From contig CM069446.1 in NCBI GenBank assembly GCA_035610835.1, positions 68,371,062 through 68,435,061 of the forward strand: 64,000 nucleotides of DNA. Reading direction: 5' to 3'. Source of the stretch: Ophiura sarsii (lineage: Eukaryota; Echinodermata; Ophiuroidea; Amphilepidida; Ophiuridae). This document shows positions 40,021 through 53,315 of the stretch, one piece after another. Position 1 is the stretch's first letter. Each line of letters begins with the position of its first letter. The position numbers and the translations under genes were made by a program. The notes under the pieces are model-generated. The model saw nothing but the letters and a program-made list of their open reading frames with translations. It did not search any database and was not told where the DNA came from.

Positions 40021-42243
40021 AACTTAGTCGACCGATGTACCTTCAAGCGATACATCTGTTCCGATACATTGTATGTCAACATTTTATTTTCTAAAATAAA
40101 TAAAAAATGAAATTTTGAGTTCGGGTTTACTACTAAAAGATCACCTTCCTTTTAGCGGACAAGCCCTATGTCTAGTTCATGAATAACTCAACTGGCCTGT
40201 AGCTAGCTGCTGTGTAAGATGGGGATAAAAACATAACCTTAAAACCACCTCTTCTGGTACTCGGCGTCAAAACAGCTTCGGGCATCCACCGCACTTAAGG
40301 GGCGTGACATTGCTGATGGCATGGTCAATGCCGATTGCCGACACTCACTGAATTAGGTAGTCACTATTTAGGCAATTGAATATTTAAAAAAACCTTGTTC
40401 CTCGTCCTTCTAGCTTAAGCGCCCACAAAATGGGATGAAGGCATTTTTGTTTAAAATGGTAATGCAAAATCGTATATATAAGGCCGTGCGGAAATTGACA
40501 ATTTGCAGAAAAAAAATCCTTTCCCCCGACATTTCTACCGTTATGAAAGTGCCTCTCAATGCTCTCATGCATATGTAGCCTTCTTTACGCCTAATTTGTC
40601 GACAACAGTACAACCAAGTAACTAGGGTCTTCATTTTTTGGGGGGGGGGGGGGGGGGGGGTGGTGGTTAGGGAATGCATGTGGAGGTTGCAGACCTGTGA
40701 TCGGGGGTGGGGGGGGGGGGGCATAACCGACTATTTTTTGTTTATACAGTTTGTCATTTCATTTGGGAGGGCATCAGAAGAGGGGCAAGCCTTCTTGTAG
40801 GGGAAATGCATGCCCCTGCCCTCCCCCATCTACGCCCCTGGCTATAGGCAGTTCACTGGACCTAGGGGAAGGGGTGGGGGGGGGGGGGGGTGTTGTCAAA
40901 ACCATGTTCATTTATATGATTCGTTTGAAGCCTATTTGACATGGTTAAAATTCTCTTAATTCCTGAAGAAAAGAGATGCGCTTGTGGACGAGAAACTTCC
41001 TTCTTTTTGTTCAAATCGGCCACTATCGTTGTGTACTATAAAAGTGAATTCATCGAAGAGCGACCTTTGGTGCTCGGATGGGCAGGGGAGATGGGGAAAA
41101 ATAAAATGTGCTGTCTTCTGGCGTATATTCGCTAGTTGTCGAAGGATCCCATTTTATTCCAACCAGTCCAGTCGAACCTCATATAATGTGAATTGAAACA
41201 ATTAAGCTGCCTTATGCAAAAACATACAACACTGTTCCATGCATATTATTCTCATCACACGCATGCACATAGCAGCTACGTCTAGTTTACCATTCAAAGA
41301 GAGACAAATATCGAACCATTTGCGCATTCCCTCCCTCACCCATCCCTTGCCCTCCCCCTTTTTGTGGCGTTCAGGAAGCCAACTAAAATTTATGCGCCCT
41401 TTGTTGCGTTTTGAAACACGACGTCACTTGAAAGTTTGAGTCTAGTCATATATATTTCATGTATATTTGATGGCAGGCATGCAGGCATGTCATTCGTTGT
41501 GAACCTTGAACGCCCTATTCAAGTGGGTATAAACCGCCAACTCAAACAAAAATCACCGCAATTCATTAAATATGGTGAATGTGTTACTTTCTTTGTACTT
41601 TTAGAAAGGTAATTGTTGCATTAACATAGATTGGACGGCGCACGATCGAATTGCGTCGCTTCGGTGGATTTCATTGTCATTATTAGTCATTTTATTATGG
41701 GAAAATACGATCATTTAACTTTCAAATCTAAGATAGGCTACCACCATCTAAAGAGAAAGGATGTAGACCTATATGTTTTAAAGTGTAATATGTAATTTGA
41801 TTGCATTATATAGTATGGGAACACAGAACCCCAAAACACGTACACCCCTACTAAAAACACCCAACAACAAATTTCTATAAAATGTTTTAACATTTTATAG
41901 AAATGAGCCTGTTTTAAAAAACAGGCCTATATATGCAATGCGCCATACCAAACACACAAACTTGGATCTTCTGAGGTGGCCCATAATTTGAAATCGGATT
42001 TTTATTGTCGTTGACACACTTATGGGGACATGTAGGCCTATATTACAAATGAGCTATATCTTTTACATGTTTGGCAAAAAGGTGGTATTACTCCCGGTCA
42101 GTAGTTAATCAGAGCCACAGAGTTGTTTTACTAAAAATATTTATTAAATACCATCGAAATTGTTTTGAAATAAGTCTGTCATTCATTGCATGCTTATTTG
42201 AAGTGAATTTAACACATATGCTTTTATAGCACATGCACATATG
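40021..42243. other. Intergenic with poly-G tracts and short hairpins
   Basis: No gene recognised. G runs occur at about 40640-40660, 40709-40721 and 40876-40890. A 15-bp perfect hairpin (TTTCTATAAAATGTT arms, 41872-41903) is followed directly by a second (GCCTGTTTT arms, 41907-41926). Confidence 0.45.
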
Positions 42244-42442
42244 TTAACATTTCCACGCGGCAATCGTCTGCAGACGACCGTTCCAAAAATGTTTTGAATT
42301 TCATCACCATATTTGGAATCGCTATGAGAATTGCATTAAAATAAGTACAAACAGGCCTAGTATTGGTTCAGTAAATATTGAAATAGACCTAGAAAGTTGG
42401 GAAAGGTCTCCGGAAAAACCTCCAATAGTCGCGTGAAAAGTA
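42244..42442. mobile_element. MITE with TTTCCACGCGGC ends, copy 3
   Basis: The left end TTTCCACGCGGCAATCGTC and right end TAGTCGCGTGAAAAG are related to copies 1 and 2. The inner text TTTGGAATCGCTATGAGAAT is homologous to theirs. It is shorter and more diverged. Confidence 0.75.
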
Positions 42443-43160
42443 AGAATGTATTCGGAGGATTATATTTTGTGTAAGAGGCTGACACTTTTTAGTCTAATTA
42501 GATTGTTCGTTTAGATATTGAGCACATTATAATAGGCCTACAACCCAAAATATAATACCTTAAAATATAAAGTTTTAGTGGAGAGTTTAAACTTTGGGAA
42601 AACAGTAATTGTCCAAAATAAAAACCTTCGATTCGTCTTGAAGGTATTGGTCTTGACTTTTATGGTTTGGCCATTTTGGCCAATGGTATTTAATTGACCA
42701 CATGGCTTTTTATGAATGAAAGGATACATTTAATAACCATAGTGTAACTTGACCGGTCCTTACACGCGACAAACCACGCGACTTCCCTTCACCATGTGGG
42801 CCACATCGCATTATTTAAAGGTTTAAACAAAGACTGAAAGCCATAGTTAATTGCTATTATAAAAGCTTATAAACTAAAGAAAGTACACGATTAATTAACT
42901 CTATTTAGTATTAATTTTATCAACTCTCTATAAGATATTCATAAGAAGACCTTTTGTTTTTAAGGACTAATGTCAAGAGGTGTGTTGTTATGATTCAGGG
43001 AGCGGTCAAATTATATTTTCGGAACATGAATATACCCCCGAATCCAACAGTGAGTAATCGCCTCCATAATTTCATCGTAAAAGTCAGTCATCATACTCTC
43101 TAAATGTAAAACGAGTAGTGCCACGGAAAGAGTTGTAAATACACTCGAAAAGGAGTGAAG
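42443..43160. other. Intergenic, no gene recognised
   Basis: AT-rich sequence with no element ends or coding signs. Confidence 0.35.
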
Positions 43161-43165
43161 GGAGT

Positions 43166-43306
43166 GAAACGCAGGACAACCCGTTTTAGAGTGGAAAATT
43201 TCCACTCTAAAATGAGTATGAAAGTTATAGTTTTTCACTCTCAATAGAGTGGAACATTGTCATATAAAATCCCCACTCAAAACGTGTTGTCTTGCGTTTT
43301 ACTGGT
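43166..43306. mobile_element. Hairpin MITE with TTTTAGAGTGGAAA palindrome
   Basis: Outer arms GTGAAACGCAGGACAAC and its near complement GTTGTCTTGCGTTTTAC. An inner palindrome TTTTAGAGTGG...CCACTCTAAAA is at 43184-43212. Confidence 0.65.
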
Positions 43307-43454
43307 GTTACCTTCATGTAAGGGATCACGAAAATAACAACACTTAGTGAATCACGAAAATATTCTAACATACTACTTAATACTGGGTACTGTTAATACT
43401 AAAAGTATAGTTATGTAATGTATATATAACTAATGCTACGATCTATTACTAGCA

Positions 43455-45230
43455 TAAATAGTATTACTATATATATATATATTATTAATATTATTTATAT
43501 TATTATTATTATTACTATTATTAGTACATCGGGGGTTGGGGCATTGGGGATTCTGTGGCAAGCTCTTGATTAACCTTTCATATAGTAGTTCCTGTGTTCT
43601 ATGAATAGTATTACTATATATATATATATATATTATTAATATTATTTATATTATTATTATTATTACTATTATTAGTACATCGGGGGTTGGGGCATTGGGG
43701 ATTCTGTGGCAAGCTCTTGATCAACCTTTCATATAGTAGTTCCTGTGTTCTATGAATAGTATTACTATATATATATATATATTATTAATATTATTTATAT
43801 TATTATTATTATTATTACTATTATTAGTACATCGGGGGTTGGGGCATTGGGGATTCTGTGGCAAGCTCTTGATTAACCTTTCATATGGTAGTTCCTGTGT
43901 TTTATGAATAGTATTACTATATATATATATTATTAATATTATTTATATTATTATTATTATTACTATTATTAGTACATCGGGGGTTGGGGCATTGGGGATT
44001 CTGTGGCAAGCTCTTGATCAACCTTTCATATAGTAGTTCCTGTGTTCTATGAATAGTATTACTGTATATATATATATTATTAATATTATTTATATTATTA
44101 TTATTACTATTATTAGTACATCAGGGGTTGGGGCATTGGGGATTCTGTGGCAAGCTCTTGATTAACCTTTCATATGGTAGTTCCTGTGTTTTATGAATAG
44201 TATTACTATATATATATATTATTAATATTATTTATATTATCATTATTATTACTATTATTAGTACATCGGGGGTTGGGGCATTGGGGATTCTGTGGCAAGC
44301 TCTTGATTGACCTTTCATATGGTAGTTCCTGTGTTTTATGAATAGTATTACTATATATATATATTATTAATATTATTTATATCATCATTATTATTACTAT
44401 TATTAGTACATCGGGGGTTGGGGCATTGGGGATTCTGTGGCAAGCTCTTGATTGACCTTTCATATGGTAGTTCCTGTGTTTTATGAATAGTATTACTATA
44501 TATATATATATTATTAATATTATTTATATTATCATTATTATTACTATTATTAGTACATCGGGGGTTGGGGCATTGGGGATTCTGTGGCAAGCTCTTGATT
44601 AACCTTTCATATAGTAGTTCCTGTGTTTTATGAATAGTATTACTATTTATATATATTATTAATATTATTTATATTATTATTATTATTACTATTATTAGTA
44701 CATCGGGGGTTGGGGCAATGGGGATTCTGTGGCAAGCTCTTGATTAACCTTTCATATGGTAGTTCCTGTGTTTTATGAATAGTATTACTATATATATATA
44801 TAGTATTAATATTATTATATTATTATTATTATTATTATTACTATTATTAGTACATCGGGGGTTGGGGCAATGGGGATTCTGTGGCAAGCTCTTGATTAAC
44901 CTTTCATATGGTAGTTCCTGTGTTTTATGAATAGTATTACTATATATATATATTATTATTATTATTTATATTATCATTATTATTACTATTATTAGTACAT
45001 CGGGGGTTGGGGCATTGGGGATTCTGTGGCAAGCTCTTGATTAACCTTTCATATAGTAGTTCCTGTGTCTTATGAATAGTATTACTATATATATATATTA
45101 TTAATATTATTTATATTATTATTATTATTATTACTATTATTAGTACATCGGGGGTTGGGGCAATGGGGATTCTGTGGCAAGCTCTTGATTAACCTTTCAT
45201 ATGGTAGTTCCTGTGTTTTATGAATAGTAT

Positions 45231-45266
<36 letters not shown>

Positions 45267-48200
45267 AATATTATTTATATTATCATTATTATTACTATTA
45301 TTAGTACATCGGGGGTTGGGGCATTGGGGGATTCTGTGGCAAGCTCTTGATTAACCTTTCATATAGTAGTTCCTGTGTTTTATGAATAGTATTACTATAT
45401 ATATATATATTATTAATATTATTTATATTATTATTATTATTACTATTATTAGTACATCGGGGGTTGGGGCATTGGGGATTCTGTGGCAAGCTCTTGATTA
45501 ACCTTTCATATAGTAGTTCCTGTGTTTTATGAATAGTATTACTATATATATATATTATTAATATTATTTATATTATTATTATTATTACTATTATTAGTAC
45601 ATCGGGGGTTGGGGCAATGGGGATTCTGTGGCAAGCTCTTGATTAACCTTTCATATGGTAGTTCCTGTGTTTTATGAATAGTATTACTATATATATATAG
45701 TATTAATATTATTATATTATTATTATTATTATTATTACTATTATTAGTACATCGGGGGTTGGGGCAATGGGGATTCTGTGGCAAGCTCTTGATTAACCTT
45801 TCATATGGTAGTTCCTGTGTTTTATGAATAGTATTACTATATATATATATATTATTAATATTATCATTATTATTACTATTATTAGTACATCGGGGGTTGG
45901 GGCATTGGGGATTCTGTGGCAAGCTCTTGATTAACCTTTCATATAGTAGTTCCTGTGTTTTATGAATAGTATTACTATTTATATATATTATTAATATTAT
46001 TTATATTATTATTATTATTACTATTATTAGTACATCGGGGGTTGGGGCAATGGGGATTCTGTGGCAAGTTCTTGATTAACCTTTCATATGGTAGTTCCTG
46101 TGTTTTATGAATAGTATTACTATATATATATAGTATTAATATTATTATATTATTATTATTATTATTATTACTATTATTAGTACATCGGGGGTTGGGGCAA
46201 TGGGGATTCTGTGGCAAGCTCTTGATTAACCTTTCATATGGTAGTTCCTGTGTTTTATGAATAGTATTACTATATATACATATATTATTAATATTATTTA
46301 TATTATCATTATTATTACTATTATTAGTACATCGGGGGTTGGGGCATTGGGGATTCTGTGGCAAGCTCTTGATTAACCTTTCATATAGTAGTTCCTGTGT
46401 CTTATGAATAGTATTACTATATATATATATTATTAATATTATTTATATTATTATTATTATTATTACTATTATTAGTACATCGGGGGTTGGGGCAATGGGG
46501 ATTCTGTGGCAAGCTCTTGATTAACCTTTCATATGGTAGTTCCTGTGTTTTATGAATAGTATTACTATATATATTAATTAATATTATTTATATTATCATT
46601 ATTATTACTATTATTAGTACATCGGGGGTTGGGGCATTGGGGATTCTGTGGCAAGCTCTTGATTAACCTTTCATATAGTAGTTCCTGTGTTTTATGAATA
46701 GTATTACTATATATATATATATTATTAATATTATTTATATTATTATTATTATTACTATTATTAGTACATCGGGGGTTGGGGCATTGGGGATTCTGTGGCA
46801 AGCTCTTGATTAACCTTTCATATAGTAGTTCCTGTGTTTTATGAATAGTATTACTATATATATATATTATTAATATTATTTATATTATTATTATTATTAC
46901 TATTATTAGTACATCGGGGGTTGGGGCAATGGGGATTCTGTGGCAAGCTCTTGATTAACCTTTCATATGGTAGTTCCTGTGTTTTATGAATAGTATTACT
47001 ATATATATATAGTATTAATATTATTATATTATTATTATTATTATTATTACTATTATTAGTACATCGGGGGTTGGGGCAATGGGGATTCTGTGGCAAGCTC
47101 TTGATTAACCTTTCATATGGTAGTTCCTGTGTTTTATGAATAGTATTACTATATATATATATATTATTAATATTATCATTATTATTACTATTATTAGTAC
47201 ATCGGGGGTTGGGGCATTGGGGATTCTGTGGCAAGCTCTTGATTAACCTTTCATATAGTAGTTCCTGTGTTTTATGAATAGTATTACTATATATATATTA
47301 TTAATATTATTTATATTATTATTATTATTACTATTATTAGTACATCGGGGGTTGGGGCATTGGGGATTCTGTGGCAAGCTCTTGATTAACCTTTCATATA
47401 GTAGTTCCTGTGTTTTATGAATAGTATTACTATATATATAATTAATATTATTTATATTATTATTATTATTATTACTATTATTAGTACATCGGGTGTTGGG
47501 GCAATGGGGATTCTGTGGTAAGCTCTTGATTAACCTTTCATATAGTAGTTCCTGTGTTTTATAAATAATATTACTATATATATATATATATATATATTAT
47601 TAATATTATTTATATTATTATTATTATTACTATTATTAGTACATCGGGGGTTGGGGCATTGGGGATTCTGTGGCAAGCTCTTGATTAACCTTTCATATAG
47701 TAGTTCCTGTATTTTATGAATAGTATTACTATATATATAATTAATATTATTTATATTATTATTATTATTATTATTACTATTATTAGTACATCGGGTGTTG
47801 GGGCAATGGGGATTCTGTGGCAAGCTCTTGATTAACCTTTCATATGGTAGTTCCTGTGTTTTATGAATAGTATTACTATATATAATATTATTAATATTAT
47901 TTATATTATCATTATTATTACTATTATTAGTACATCGGGGGTTGGGGCATTGGGGATTCTGTGGCAAGCTCTTGATTAACCTTTCATATAGTAGTTCCTG
48001 TGTTTTATGAATAGTATTACTATATATATATATATATTATTAATATTATTTATATTATTATTATTATTACTATTATTAATACATCGGGGGTTGGGGCAAT
48101 GGGGATTCTGTGGCAAGCTCTTGATTAACCTTTCATATGGTAGTTCCTGTGTTTTATGAATAGTATTACTATATATATATATTATTAATATTATTTATAT

Positions 48201-48910
48201 TATCATTATTATTACTATTATTAGTACATCGGGGGTTGGGGCATTGGGGATTCTGTGGCAAGCTCTTGATTAACCTTTCATATAGTAGTTCCTGTGTTTT
48301 ATGAATAGTATTACTATATATATAATTTATATTGTTTATATTATTATTATTATTACTATTATTAGTACATCGGGGGTTGGGGCATTGGGGATTCTGTGGC
48401 AAGCTCTTGATTAACCTTTCATATAGTAGTTCCTGTGTTTTATGAATAGTATTACTATATATATAATTAATATTATTTATATTATTATTATTATTACTAT
48501 TATTAGTACATCGGGTGTTGGGGCAATGGGGATTCTGTGGCAAGCTCTTGATTAACCTTTCATATGGTAGTTCCTGTGTTTTATGAATAGTATTACTATA
48601 TATAATATTATTAATATTATTTATATTATCATTATTATTACTATTATTAGTACATCGGGGGTTGGGGCTTTGGGGATTCTGTGGCAAGCTCTTGATTAAC
48701 CTTTCATAGAGAAATTCCTGTGTTCTATGAATAGTATTACTATATGTATATATTATTAATATTGTTTATATTATTATTATTATTACTTTTATTAGTACAT
48801 CGGGGGTTGGAGCATTGGGGATTCTGTGGCAAGCTCTTGATTAACCTTTCATATAGAAATTCCTGTGTTCTCATGAATAGTATTACTATATATATATATA
48901 TATTATTAAT
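43455..48910 (-). repeat. Left array: ~146-bp tandem repeat, about 37 copies
   Basis: Each unit has a constant ~80-bp part (CATCGGGGGTTGGGGCATTG, TTCTGTGGCAAGCTCTTGAT, TAGTTCCTGTGTT) and a variable TA/ATT-rich part. Open frames reading PQNPQCPNPRCTNNSNNN are repeat translations. The blocks around 45542-45922 and 46854-47234 appear identical at a spacing of nine units, showing segmental duplication within the array. Confidence 0.95.
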
Positions 48911-49746
48911 ATTATGATGAAAACAAGCAGTAAATTAAGAATTATTTATACATAGTAACTGGCAGTTTCATGCACACCAACCACACAGGGTGCTGGCAAT
49001 CTTCAGACTGAAGTACATCTAATTATAAAATAGTCAACAGTAATAATATGGTAATACAGTATATCCAAGTTATTGACATACATAAGTGGAATATCAATAA
49101 TCCATAATAGGTGTGAAAGTCATTCTCCAGATAGGATAATCCATTATGAGTTGTATAGGTAAAAAGTAAATCACAAGATTAGGTATAGGTAATCCCTGGG
49201 GTAATCACTAATCAGTCATAAAGATGGATCATAATAATGAAAAATGAAAACAATAGTCAATAGAGAACAGGATGAGCTGGTAGTCTGGTAAATATGGCCA
49301 TCCAGAAAAAACATTACGTTACGCCAAAAACATTGAGTTTGTGTTTCCGTTTGTGTCTGCACATAGAGTATAGTTCCGAGCGTTTGTTTAGAGTACATAT
49401 CCTGGGTGCAGTCATGATGTGGAACTTCTCCGCGATGCATAGGTTGCAGCGCTTTGAGGCCGGGTTGTATGGAGTCGCGTGTTGGATGATGGACCATTTG
49501 ATATGGAATGCGTCTTTTTTGCGTTTTAGATTCCAGATGAATTTGGATAGTTCCGATGCAAGAGACTTTGATTCATCCTTAAATGAATGGGTGTGGTTAC
49601 CAAGTCTCTCCTTGAAGGTGGTGCTTGTAAGACCGATGTATTCCATTGATGGGGATGACGTGGGTTGGACGGTGGCTTTGTACACAATGTTTTTCACCAG
49701 ACAATTTCCATCAAGAGGGCAGTTGGCCTTTGCACTTTTGGGGTGA
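48911..49746 (-). pseudogene. Penelope-like element fragment, left copy (GIY-YIG endonuclease)
   Basis: On the minus strand the frame from 49744 down to 49314 encodes KSAKANCPLDGNCLVKNIVY, MEYIGLTSTTFKERLGNHTH, SLASELSKFIW and KRCNLCIAEKFHIMTA, then LNKRSELYSMCRHKRKHKL. This is the zinc-finger plus GIY-YIG endonuclease of Penelope-like retroelements, with YIG, the catalytic Arg of FKERL and the CxxC pair visible. The reverse transcriptase is missing because the copy begins at the inverted-repeat junction. A ~400-bp 3' untranslated part then runs into the left array at 48910. The extra N-terminal residues of the open frame are read from the opposite copy. Confidence 0.85.
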
Positions 49747-51024
49747 TGATGGACTGCCAAAGAACTGCCAAACTCCATCAACAAACGCCTGTCATCCCTT
49801 TCCGATTCTGAGAACACCTTCAACAACGCCATCCCGATGTACCGAAAACCCTATCAGAATCCGGTTTTTCACAAGATTTCAAATACCAGCAGAGCAGCCC
49901 CCAGACATCCATGAGACGGCAACGCTCAAGGAACATTACATGATTCAATCCCCCTTTCTCGAGGAACATATCAACTAATATTGGCAAAGAATTCTTTAAG
50001 CTCGTTGATCGTCATTTCCCAAAGGGTTCACCATTAGCCAAGATCTTTAATCGGAATACGGTGAAACTTAGCTATTCATGCACCGAGAATGTCAAGTCCA
50101 TCATCACCGCTCATAATAAAAAAAACTGTTGAAAACACCCGACACGGATTTAAACAACCGCTGCTGTAGTTGCCCCAAAAGTGCAAAGGCCAACTGCCCT
50201 CTTGATGGAAATTGTCTGGTGAAAAACATTGTGTACAAAGCCACCGACGGTCCAACCACGTCATCCCCATCAATGGAATACATCGGTCTCACAAGCACCA
50301 CCTTCAAGGAGAGACTTGGTAACCACACCCACTCATTTAAGGATGAATCAAAGTCTCTTGCATCGGAACTATCCAAATTCATCTGGTATCTAAAACGCAA
50401 AAAAGACCCATTCCACATCAAATGGTCCATCATCCAACACGCGACTCCATACAACCAACCCGGCCTCAAAGCGCTGCAACCTATGCATCGCGGAGAAGTT
50501 TCACATCATGACTGCACCCAGGATATGTACTCTAAACAAACGCTCGGAAGTCGGAACTATACTCTATGTGCAGGCACAAACGGAAACATAAACTCAATGC
50601 TTTTGGCGTAACGTAATGTTTTTTCTGGATGGCCATATTTACCAGACTACCAGCTCACACATCCTGTTTTTCTATTGACTATTGTTTTCATTTTTCATTA
50701 TTATGATCCATCTTTATGACTGATTAGTGATTACCCCAGGGATTACCTATACCTAATCTTGTGATTTACTTTTCACCTATACAACTCATAATGGATTATC
50801 CTATCTGGAGAATGACTTTCACACCTATTATGGATTATTGATATTCCACTTATGTATGTCAATAACTTGGATATACTGTATTACCATATTATTACTGTTG
50901 ACTATTTTATAATTAGATGTACTTCAGTCTGAAGATTGCCACCACCCTGTGTGGTTGGTATGCATGAAACTGCCAGTTACTATGTATAAATAATTCTTAA
51001 TTTACTGCTTGTTTTCATCATAAT
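49747..51024 (+). pseudogene. Penelope-like element fragment, right copy (RT tail and GIY-YIG)
   Basis: The plus strand starts with an RT-tail segment (LPNSINKRLSSLSDSENTFN), then [20 protein letters not shown] and [20 protein letters not shown] in another frame. The endonuclease follows from 50129: KSAKANCPLDGNCLVKNIVY, EYIGLTSTTFKERLGNHTHS, SLASELSKFIW. A 4-bp insertion near 50455 and a 7-bp insertion near 50548 break the C-terminal zinc-finger part that is intact in the left copy. It is inactive. Its 3' end enters the right array at 51025. Confidence 0.85.
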
Positions 51025-52400
51025 ATTAATAATATATATATATATATAGTAATACTATTCATGAGAACACAGGAATTTCTATATGAAAGGTTAATCAAGA
51101 GCTTGCCACAGAATCCCCAATGCTCCAACCCCCGATGTACTAATAAAAGTAATAATAATAATAATATAAACAATATTAATAATATATACATATAGTAATA
51201 CTATTCATAGAACACAGGAATTTCTCTATGAAAGGTTAATCAAGAGCTTGCCACAGAATCCCCAAAGCCCCAACCCCCGATGTACTAATAATAGTAATAA
51301 TAATGATAATATAAATAATATTATATATATTATATATAGTAATACTATTCATAAAACACAGGAACTACCATATGAAAGGTTAATCAAGAGCTTGCCACAG
51401 AATCCCCATTGCCCCAACACCCGATGTACTAATAATAGTAATAATAATAATAATATAAATAATATTAATTATATATATAGTAATACTATTCATAAAACAC
51501 AGGAACTACTATATGAAAGGTTAATCAAGAGCTTGCCACAGAATCCCCAATGCCCCAACCCCCGATGTACTAATAATAGTAATAATAATAATAATATAAA
51601 TAATATAAATTATATATATAGTAATACTATTCATAAAACACAGGAACTACTATATGAAAGGTTAATCAAGAGCTTGCCACAGAATCCCCAATGCCCCAAC
51701 CCCCGATGTACTAATAATAGTAATAATAATAATAATAATATAAATAATATTAATAATATATTTATAGTAATACTATTCATGAGAACACAGGAATTTCTAT
51801 ATGAAAGGTTAATCAAGAGCTTGCCACAGAATCCCCAATGCCCCAACCCCCGATGTACTAATAATAGTAATAATAATAATAATATAAATAATATTAATAA
51901 TATATTTATAGTAATACTATTCATGAGAACACAGGAATTTCTATATGAAAGGTTAATCAAGAGCTTGCCACAGAATCCCCAATGCCCCAACCCCCGATGT
52001 ACTAATAATAGTAATAATAATAATAATAATAATAATATAACTAATATTAATAATATATATATAGTAATACTATTCATAGAACACAGGAATTTCTATATGA
52101 AAGGTTAATCAAGAGCTTGCCACAGAATCCCCAATGCCCCAACCCCCGATGTACTAATAATAGTAATAATAATAATAATATAAACAATATTAATAATATA
52201 TATATATATAGTAATACTATTCATAGAACACAGGAATTTCTATATGAAAGGTTAATCAAGAGCTTGCCACAGAATCCCCATTGCCCCAACCCCCGATGTA
52301 CTAATAATAGTAATAATAATAATAATATAAACAATATTAATAATATATATATAGTAATACTATTCATAGAACACAGGAACTTCTATATGAAAGGTTAATC
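51025..52400 (+). repeat. Right array: ~146-bp tandem repeat, about 9 copies
   Basis: Same unit as the left array in opposite orientation, so both arrays have the same polarity relative to their Penelope-like fragment. The first units share the GAATTTCTATATGAAAGG variant seen in the innermost unit of the left array. Confidence 0.95.
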
Positions 52401-52502
52401 AAGTACAGGTATGACCCTTATGTATAACATAGCTTTTACATTTAACACGGTTATACACTATTTTTTCTTATTTTGTTGCCTTAGTATTATTGCTATTACT
52501 TA
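52401..52502. other. Spacer between right array and boundary repeat
   Basis: Short AT-rich spacer; nothing recognised. Confidence 0.3.
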
Positions 52503-53192
52503 TTATTTTCGTGATCCTTACATGAAGGTAGAACCCATATAGGGTGCTTCTGCACTAAAAGTGACATTTCAAACGGGGTCACTAGGGGTCATTGAACTAT
52601 ACAGGTGTAAAACTGAAGACATGCTCTGATTTTGACTGGACTACTTTTTTCTTGTGCGCATTGATAAGCCAAGAAAAAAAGGCAATCATAAGTTTGGGGT
52701 CAAAGGTCAAGAAAATGTCACTAGGGGTCAAAATGTAATTTTTCACTCCATTCACTCAAAATACTACTTGTTCGAGAGGAAATGACTGATGATTGTCAGA
52801 ATTAGTCAAAAGATTCCTCGTATCAATGTTCATATAGGGTGCTCCTCCACTAAAAGTGACATGTCTCACGTGGTCACACGGGGTCATTGAACAATACAGG
52901 TGTAAAACTGAAGACATGCTCTGATTTTGACCGGACTACTTTTTTCTTGTGCGCATCGATAAGCCAAGAAAAAAAGTAAATCATAAGTTTGGGGTCAAAG
53001 GTCAAAAAAAGGTCATTAGGGTTCAAACTGTATTTTTTAAACTACTTCAGGGCTGAAATTCATAAAAACAATTATCAAATATAGTACAATTTAAGATACT
53101 ATAAGGTTATTGCCCTTTGACAACATATACCAAGGTCAAAGGTCAAAGCCCTCGACTAATATCCGTGATCTAAGATCACAATTATCTCTAGT

Positions 53193-53315
53193 TATATTAG
53201 TCGAGAAACGACTAATATACTGTATTTGTCCTGTTTCTTTCTTTCTTCTTCTTCTTTCTTTCTTTATATTAGTCGAGAAACGACTAATATACTGTATTTG
53301 TCCTGTTTCTTTCTT
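53193..53315 (+). repeat. Two tandem 5' modules (ATATTAGTCGAGAAACGACTAATAT)
   Basis: Modules start at 53193 and 53265. Each has a 10-bp stem around GAGAAAC, then ACTGTATTTGTCCTGTTTC and a TTTC/TTCT-rich microsatellite. They follow directly after the first CTAG terminus. Confidence 0.8.

Larger units (their letters stand above)
43309..52530. repeat. 9.2-kb inverted-repeat block bounded by a ~28-bp inverted repeat
   Basis: TACCTTCATGTAAGG followed by ATCACGAAAATAA at 43309-43337 recurs as its complement at 52503-52530. Everything between is symmetric in layout: repeat array, Penelope-like fragment, junction at about 49746/49747, Penelope-like fragment, repeat array. The arms differ in length because the left array is about four times longer. 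Confidence 0.8.

Noticed and set aside
49294..50469. Frames antisense to the Penelope-like fragments
   Set aside because: Complement shadows; the endonuclease motifs are only on the chosen strands.
44351..52398. Many Asn/Pro-rich reading frames (PQNPQCPNPRCTNNS)
   Set aside because: They are frames through the ~146-bp satellite. They start and stop with unit variants and show no gene structure.
43455..52400. Hammerhead ribozyme in the Penelope-associated repeat
   Set aside because: Penelope-like elements can carry hammerheads, but neither strand of the unit shows the CTGATGA...GAAA core.
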